Source: Lachnospiraceae bacterium
Lineage (GTDB): Bacteria; Bacillota; Clostridia; Lachnospirales; Lachnospiraceae
Reading direction: 5' to 3'
DNA: 64,000 nt
NCBI GenBank assembly: GCA_024696005.1
Contig: JAILHF010000048.1
Coordinates: forward strand, 1-64,000
Positions 60,463 to 64,000 of the stretch are shown piece by piece (position 1 is the stretch's first letter; each line of letters starts with the position of its first letter). Under the pieces are notes generated by a model, which was given only the letters and a program-made list of their open reading frames with translations, was not told where the DNA came from and made no database searches. A program made the position numbers and the translations under genes.

Positions 60463-61373
60463 TACAGGCACTCCTGTATCGCCTTGTAATACTCCTGGTA
60501 AGCAGCTTCCTCGCTTCCTCCGGGCACACCGACAAAGATCCTGTAGATGATCCCCTGATTGATCACCAGGGTATAAGGGATATACTGCGAAGGATAATAG
60601 GTGCTCACCGCGCCGTCGTCATCATACCCGATATAATAGGTAAACTCGTTCTCATCGATGAAATCGTCTATCGTATCCCGGTCTTCCCCGCAGTTGATCC
60701 CGATGATGAAAGCATCCCCGTCCTCTTCGAGACGCTCGATCGCCGGCATCTCACCGACACAGGGGCCACACCAGGTTGCCCAGAAATTGATCAGCACCAC
60801 GTCCGAATCAAAATCCGAAAGGGTGAAGGTGTCTCCGTAATTGGTCTCGATCGAAAAATCGGGTGCGACATCTCCCTCATGAAGCTCTTTGGGCGTGCCG
60901 ATCCCGGCGCTTGCGTCGCTCCGTCCCGCAAAGCGCTCATCGTCGTCATCCTCTTCCTCTTCCTCTTCCCAGTCTTCGTCGTCCCATTCATCGTCGGGAT
61001 CATCCAGCTCGATCTCCGCATCGTCATCCCCGGAAGCGCCGGGCTTGCTTCCCGACTCCTTATCTTTTCCCGAGGATACCTTTCCTTCGCCGTCCTTGTC
61101 CTCGTCTTTGTCCTTGTCCTCGTCTTTGTCCTTGTCTTTATCCTTGTCTTTTCCGGAATCCTTTCCGTTATTCTTGCCGTTTTCCTTTCCGGAATCTTTT
61201 CCGTCAGCGGCTTTTTCGTCCTTTTCTCCGGCGTCTTCCGCGCCGTCTTCTTCACTCACGTTTTCCGCCTCGGGATCCTTTCCGTTCTCCGCGTCCTTCT
61301 TCCCGCAGGCCCCCAGAAGAGCTGCCGTTGAAAGCAGCGTCACCGCACGCAAGATCATCATTCTCTTTTTCAT
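60462..61373 (-). CDS. TlpA-like thioredoxin-fold lipoprotein
   Basis: This 303-aa lipoprotein has lipobox LGAC (Cys23). An unusually long charged linker (about 26-150) includes DKDKDKDKDED repeats and a poly-acidic stretch (EEEEEEDDDDE). The C-terminal thioredoxin fold has active site WCGPC (Cys202, Cys205) and a cis-Pro in YIPYTLV. It is probably a reductase or peroxidase-like thiol protein at the outer membrane face, supplied with electrons by the two downstream gene products. It heads the three-gene redox operon. Confidence 0.92.
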   Translation of the reverse strand: MKKRMMILRAVTLLSTAALLGACGKKDAENGKDPEAENVSEEDGAEDAGEKDEKAADGKDSGKENGKNNGKDSGKDKDKDKDKDEDKDKDEDKDGEGKVSSGKDKESGSKPGASGDDDAEIELDDPDDEWDDEDWEEEEEEDDDDERFAGRSDASAGIGTPKELHEGDVAPDFSIETNYGDTFTLSDFDSDVVLINFWATWCGPCVGEMPAIERLEEDGDAFIIGINCGEDRDTIDDFIDENEFTYYIGYDDDGAVSTYYPSQYIPYTLVINQGIIYRIFVGVPGGSEEAAYQEYYKAIQECL

Positions 61374-61390
61374 GCTCTTTTCCTCCTCCC

Positions 61391-61450
61391 GCGGCCTCGT
61401 CTCTCAGGGGCCGCTGCCTTTTTTATACATTCTGTCGGGCTTTTCGTCAA
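61391..61450 (-). promoter_or_regulatory. Promoter and leader hairpin of the redox operon
   Basis: The minus strand reads TTGACG (61445-61450), 17 nt, TATAAA (61422-61427). The short leader then has a GCGGCC/GGCCGC hairpin (61391-61414) just before the GGGAGGAGG ribosome binding site. Confidence 0.75.
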
Positions 61451-61470
61451 GCTTTCCCTTCTTCCCTTTC

Positions 61471-63084
61471 TCAAAGCTCCTCCAACAGGCCCTCCAGTCC
61501 GCGTTCTTCGTATATCTCCTTATACCAGTCCGCCTCGTCCCGTATCATCGAGTCGATGACCTTCATGCCCAGCAGCTCGACCGGCGCCTTATCGTCCGTC
61601 ATGACAAGCCCGCCGGCTTCATGAGGCACAAGCTCCGAGCGCACGCGCTTCATCATGCGCGCCAGTTCCCCGTTTTCTTCCGCCGCGATCCCGGCATCAA
61701 AACGATCCAGATAGGAGGGATCCGCCGCCGCGAAAAGCACGCGGTTGCTGCTGCCGTCCACATCCGCCGTGCTCACGCATTCGAATACGCTCGAGACGGT
61801 ATCCGAAAGGTAATCGGTGATGCTTCCCTCTTCACGGCTGCGCATGTTCATGTTCATGACCAGCACGCCGTCCGGCTTCAGATGATCCCGGACCAGCCGG
61901 AAAAACTCCGCCGAGCTCATCGAGAACGGGATCGTGATGTCCTGGTAGGCGTCAACAAGGATCACATCGTAAAGCCCCTTGTCAACGTTCAGATAGGCAC
62001 GCCCGTCATATTCGAGTACCGGCACCTCTTCGGGAAGCTCGAAATAGTTCCTGGCCAGGTCGGTGATCTTGCCGTCGATCTCCACGCCGGTGATGTTCAT
62101 GTCTCCGAAATAGCGCCCGCATTGTGTCGCAAACGTCCCGGTCCCCATTCCGAGGATCAGCACATCCATTTCGGGCTTCTCGCTGACACCGGCCATAAAG
62201 GGCCCGGCCATTGCGTAATCGTAATACATCCCTGTCAGCTCCTTTTCCCGGCGGTAGACACTCTGCACGCCGAAGAGCACATTGGTCGAAAGGACCACCT
62301 GCCGTTCATTCTCATAAACCTGCAGGTAATTGTAGACCGATTCCCCCTCGTAGGTCAGATCGTTCTGCCAAAAGGCAAAGCTGCTGTCATGCCCGAAGAT
62401 GCAGCAGAGGATGAAAAGCACGCAGCCCACCGCGAGCTTTGGCTTGAAGATCTTTTCCGATAGAAAGTACACGAGCACCAGAGCCAGCAGGATCCCCGCA
62501 AAGATCAGGAAACTGACAGCCGTGCCCACCGCCGGTATGGAGATAAAGGTCGGCACAAAGGTCCCTATGATGGACCCGATCGTGTTAAAGGCATTCAGGC
62601 GCCCCACCACACTGCCGGAATCATCCAGGCTGCTCACGGAATACTTGACCAGCGAAGGCGTCACCGTTCCCAGCAAAAACAGCGGGAATACAAAGACCAC
62701 CATGCAGGCCGCAAAAGCCGCGATGATCAGGAAATTGCTGTTGACCGTAAAGATCAGCGCTCCCGCTATGGCAATGATGATGTATTTCCCCAGCACCGGG
62801 ATCGCCGCGATCCATATGGCCGCCAGCAGAATCCGCCCGTACAGGATATCGGGATCCGGTTTTTTGTCCGCGCTGCGTCCGCCGTAGAGATTGCCCAGCG
62901 CCATCGCGATCATGATCGTTCCGATGATGATGGTCCAGACGATCTGCGAGGAGGAGAAATACGGCGCCAGAAGCCTGCTCGCACCCAGCTCCACCGCCAT
63001 CACGCTCATTCCGGCGAAAAACTCCGTCAGATAAAGGTAAAACCTGTTTTTCAGGATCTTTCGTTCTTTCATCTTCTCATTCAT
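61471..63084 (-). CDS. Membrane-fused spermidine synthase-like protein
   Basis: This 537-aa protein has about seven membrane helices (about 12-235) with the MFS-like FFAGMSVMAVELGASRLLAP (22-41). A C-terminal spermidine-synthase-type Rossmann domain carries LILGMGTGTFATQ and VEIDGKI (SAM-like site) and the DVILVDAYQDITIP gate region. Such fusions are common and often not true aminopropyltransferases; the donor-site residues need comparison. The start is 63084, with a second ATG at 63072. No terminator is evident after it. Confidence 0.88.
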   Translation of the reverse strand: MNEKMKERKILKNRFYLYLTEFFAGMSVMAVELGASRLLAPYFSSSQIVWTIIIGTIMIAMALGNLYGGRSADKKPDPDILYGRILLAAIWIAAIPVLGKYIIIAIAGALIFTVNSNFLIIAAFAACMVVFVFPLFLLGTVTPSLVKYSVSSLDDSGSVVGRLNAFNTIGSIIGTFVPTFISIPAVGTAVSFLIFAGILLALVLVYFLSEKIFKPKLAVGCVLFILCCIFGHDSSFAFWQNDLTYEGESVYNYLQVYENERQVVLSTNVLFGVQSVYRREKELTGMYYDYAMAGPFMAGVSEKPEMDVLILGMGTGTFATQCGRYFGDMNITGVEIDGKITDLARNYFELPEEVPVLEYDGRAYLNVDKGLYDVILVDAYQDITIPFSMSSAEFFRLVRDHLKPDGVLVMNMNMRSREEGSITDYLSDTVSSVFECVSTADVDGSSNRVLFAAADPSYLDRFDAGIAAEENGELARMMKRVRSELVPHEAGGLVMTDDKAPVELLGMKVIDSMIRDEADWYKEIYEERGLEGLLEEL

Positions 63085-63110
63085 TCTTTCTTCATATATA
63101 TATACGGTGC

Positions 63111-63139
63111 ATTGTAACCGTATTTATGGCATTTTGCAA
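63111..63139 (-). promoter_or_regulatory. Promoter of the spermidine-synthase-like gene
   Basis: The minus strand reads TTGCAA (63134-63139), 17 nt, TACAAT (63111-63116). It is divergent from the clostripain-like promoter, 17 bp away. Confidence 0.65.
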
Positions 63140-63156
63140 GCACGGAACGTTTTTAA

Positions 63157-63186
63157 TTGACAAAAGCGCCCCGAAAAGCGTATAAA
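63157..63186 (+). promoter_or_regulatory. Promoter of the clostripain-like gene
   Basis: The plus strand reads TTGACA (63157-63162), 18 nt, TATAAA (63181-63186). A GAGGAG ribosome binding site follows before the ATG at 63233. Confidence 0.75.
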
Positions 63187-63232
63187 GAGAAAGGTATTTG
63201 CATAAATCACTACTATATTGAGGAGAAAGAAA

Positions 63233-64000
63233 ATGCTGAAAAAGAGACTGGCTGCACTGCTGCTTACCTTCGGTCTGGCCTGCGGACTCATGGCCTGTGC
63301 CGATGACGAACCGGCCGAAAACGAAAATGAGGTCGAAGAGGGACAGGAACACGGCAAAGGCGGAGACACCGAGGTCCTTACCCGCTCCGGCTCGATCACG
63401 CCCATGCGCATGAGCGTGAACCGTTCCGGCGGAACGATGACGATCGAACGTCCCGAATCCATGGAAACCCCCATGGTCAAGGACGGAAGCTGGACGATCT
63501 TTGTCTACATCTGCGGATCCAATCTGGAATCCGAATCCGGCTGCGCCTCCTGGGACATTGATGAGATGTGTGCGGCAAGCGCCAGCGATAAGGTACGTTT
63601 TGTCGTGGAGACCGGCGGTGCCGAGAACTGGCTGAACGATTATGCGGATGCGGATTCGATCGGCCGCTTCCTGATCCGGGACGGCGAAGTGGTTCCCGTC
63701 GGAACGAGCAAAAAATCCGACATGGGTGATCCCACAACCCTTACCGATTTCCTGAAATGGGGCATCAGCGAATACCCTGCCGAGCGCATGGGTGTTGTCT
63801 TCTGGAATCACGGCGGCGGCAGCATCTCCGGTGTCTGCTTTGACGACCTTTACGACCACGATTCCCTGTCCCTTCGCGAGATCGACAGTTCCCTTTACAG
63901 CGTCTTTGAGGAAATGCCGGACCGCTTCGAGTTCATCGGCTTCGACGCCTGCCTGATGGGAACCGTGGAGACTGCTAACATCCTGGCATCCTATGCCCGC
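63233..64000 (+). CDS. Clostripain-like (C11) cysteine peptidase lipoprotein, 3' end beyond the window
   Basis: The first 256 codons are open to the right edge with no stop. A lipoprotein signal peptide (about 1-22, lipobox LMAC, Cys22) is followed by an acidic linker (EENENEVEEG-like) and the start of a C11 peptidase. The catalytic His193 is in WNHGGGS and Cys240 is in FDACLMG. YICGSNLES and the MWDIDEM-like WDIDEMC segment are also typical. It is probably an extracellular Arg/Lys-specific protease. The protein should continue for another 150 or more residues. Confidence 0.9.
   Translation, partial: MLKKRLAALLLTFGLACGLMACADDEPAENENEVEEGQEHGKGGDTEVLTRSGSITPMRMSVNRSGGTMTIERPESMETPMVKDGSWTIFVYICGSNLESESGCASWDIDEMCAASASDKVRFVVETGGAENWLNDYADADSIGRFLIRDGEVVPVGTSKKSDMGDPTTLTDFLKWGISEYPAERMGVVFWNHGGGSISGVCFDDLYDHDSLSLREIDSSLYSVFEEMPDRFEFIGFDACLMGTVETANILASYAR

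Noticed and set aside
63092-63859. Minus-strand open frame of about 255 codons
   Set aside because: It is antisense to the clostripain-like gene, whose plus-strand frame has a promoter, ribosome binding site, signal peptide and catalytic motifs.

Overview
The window looks like a chromosomal piece of a fairly GC-rich Lachnospiraceae-type Firmicute. The signs are a zinc-type S14, a butyrate kinase route (ptb-buk), an energy-coupling-factor (ECF) vitamin transporter, MBOAT/DHHW/DUF4358 surface-glycan genes, a CD1871A-like CXXC peptide, class B sortase and clostripain-like proteins, and strong AGGAGG-type ribosome binding sites. Nearly all genes lie on the minus strand. The plus-strand genes are a small HAD hydrolase, a methyltransferase, a small acidic protein and a clostripain-like lipoprotein cut by the right edge.

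Layout. 1-525: a strong minus-strand promoter and rRNA-type leader point out of the window to the left, followed by two tRNA-Ser genes. 576-6026: ispD and a threonylcarbamoyl-adenosine (t6A) tRNA modification cluster (tsaE, tsaB, rimI, rnz, tsaD). 6058-7240: riboflavin transporter gene ribU under an FMN riboswitch. 7250-10425: four envelope or unknown genes, the first probably leaderless. 10553-16438: ptb-buk-secA-prfB. 16440-18360: a non-core island with a 62-bp tandem array that reads as repeated intrinsic terminators on the minus strand, a LexA-box-controlled HAD gene, a 47-bp hairpin array and a truncated DHHW pseudogene. 18408-25731: a six-gene operon (sugar-sensor-like GGDEF protein, GH113-like glycosidase, SGNH lipoprotein, DUF4358 lipoprotein, MBOAT acyltransferase, DHHW protein) that looks like a surface-glycan O-acetylation system. 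25799-29414: large secreted subtilase and tRNA-Val. 29466-39442: eight tightly coupled genes (sortase, MPKTG surface protein, fused EcfA1-EcfA2, EcfT, TruA, formyltransferase-like protein, PIG-L deacetylase, sugar transferase/GT4 fusion). 39526-56194: the S10, spc and alpha ribosomal operons with secY, adk, map, infA and rpoA. 56286-64000: Na+/solute symporter, methyltransferase, small acidic protein, a redox operon (TlpA-like, CXXC peptide, NapH-like ferredoxin), a membrane spermidine-synthase-like protein and the clostripain-like protein.

How the parts connect. RibU needs an ECF ATPase/EcfT module, and one is encoded at 33708-36364. Deacetylase, formyltransferase and initiating sugar transferase could together make an N-formylated surface glycan. 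The MBOAT/SGNH/DHHW set could acetylate a glycan, with GH113-like trimming and c-di-GMP output from the first gene. The most unusual signals are the tandem terminator array, the LexA box inside the HAD promoter spacer, the 65-bp identical repeat at the DHHW pseudogene, the sortase-MPKTG pair, and accessory genes on both sides of the conserved ecfA-ecfT-truA block. All assignments were made by reading the sequence, without database searches.
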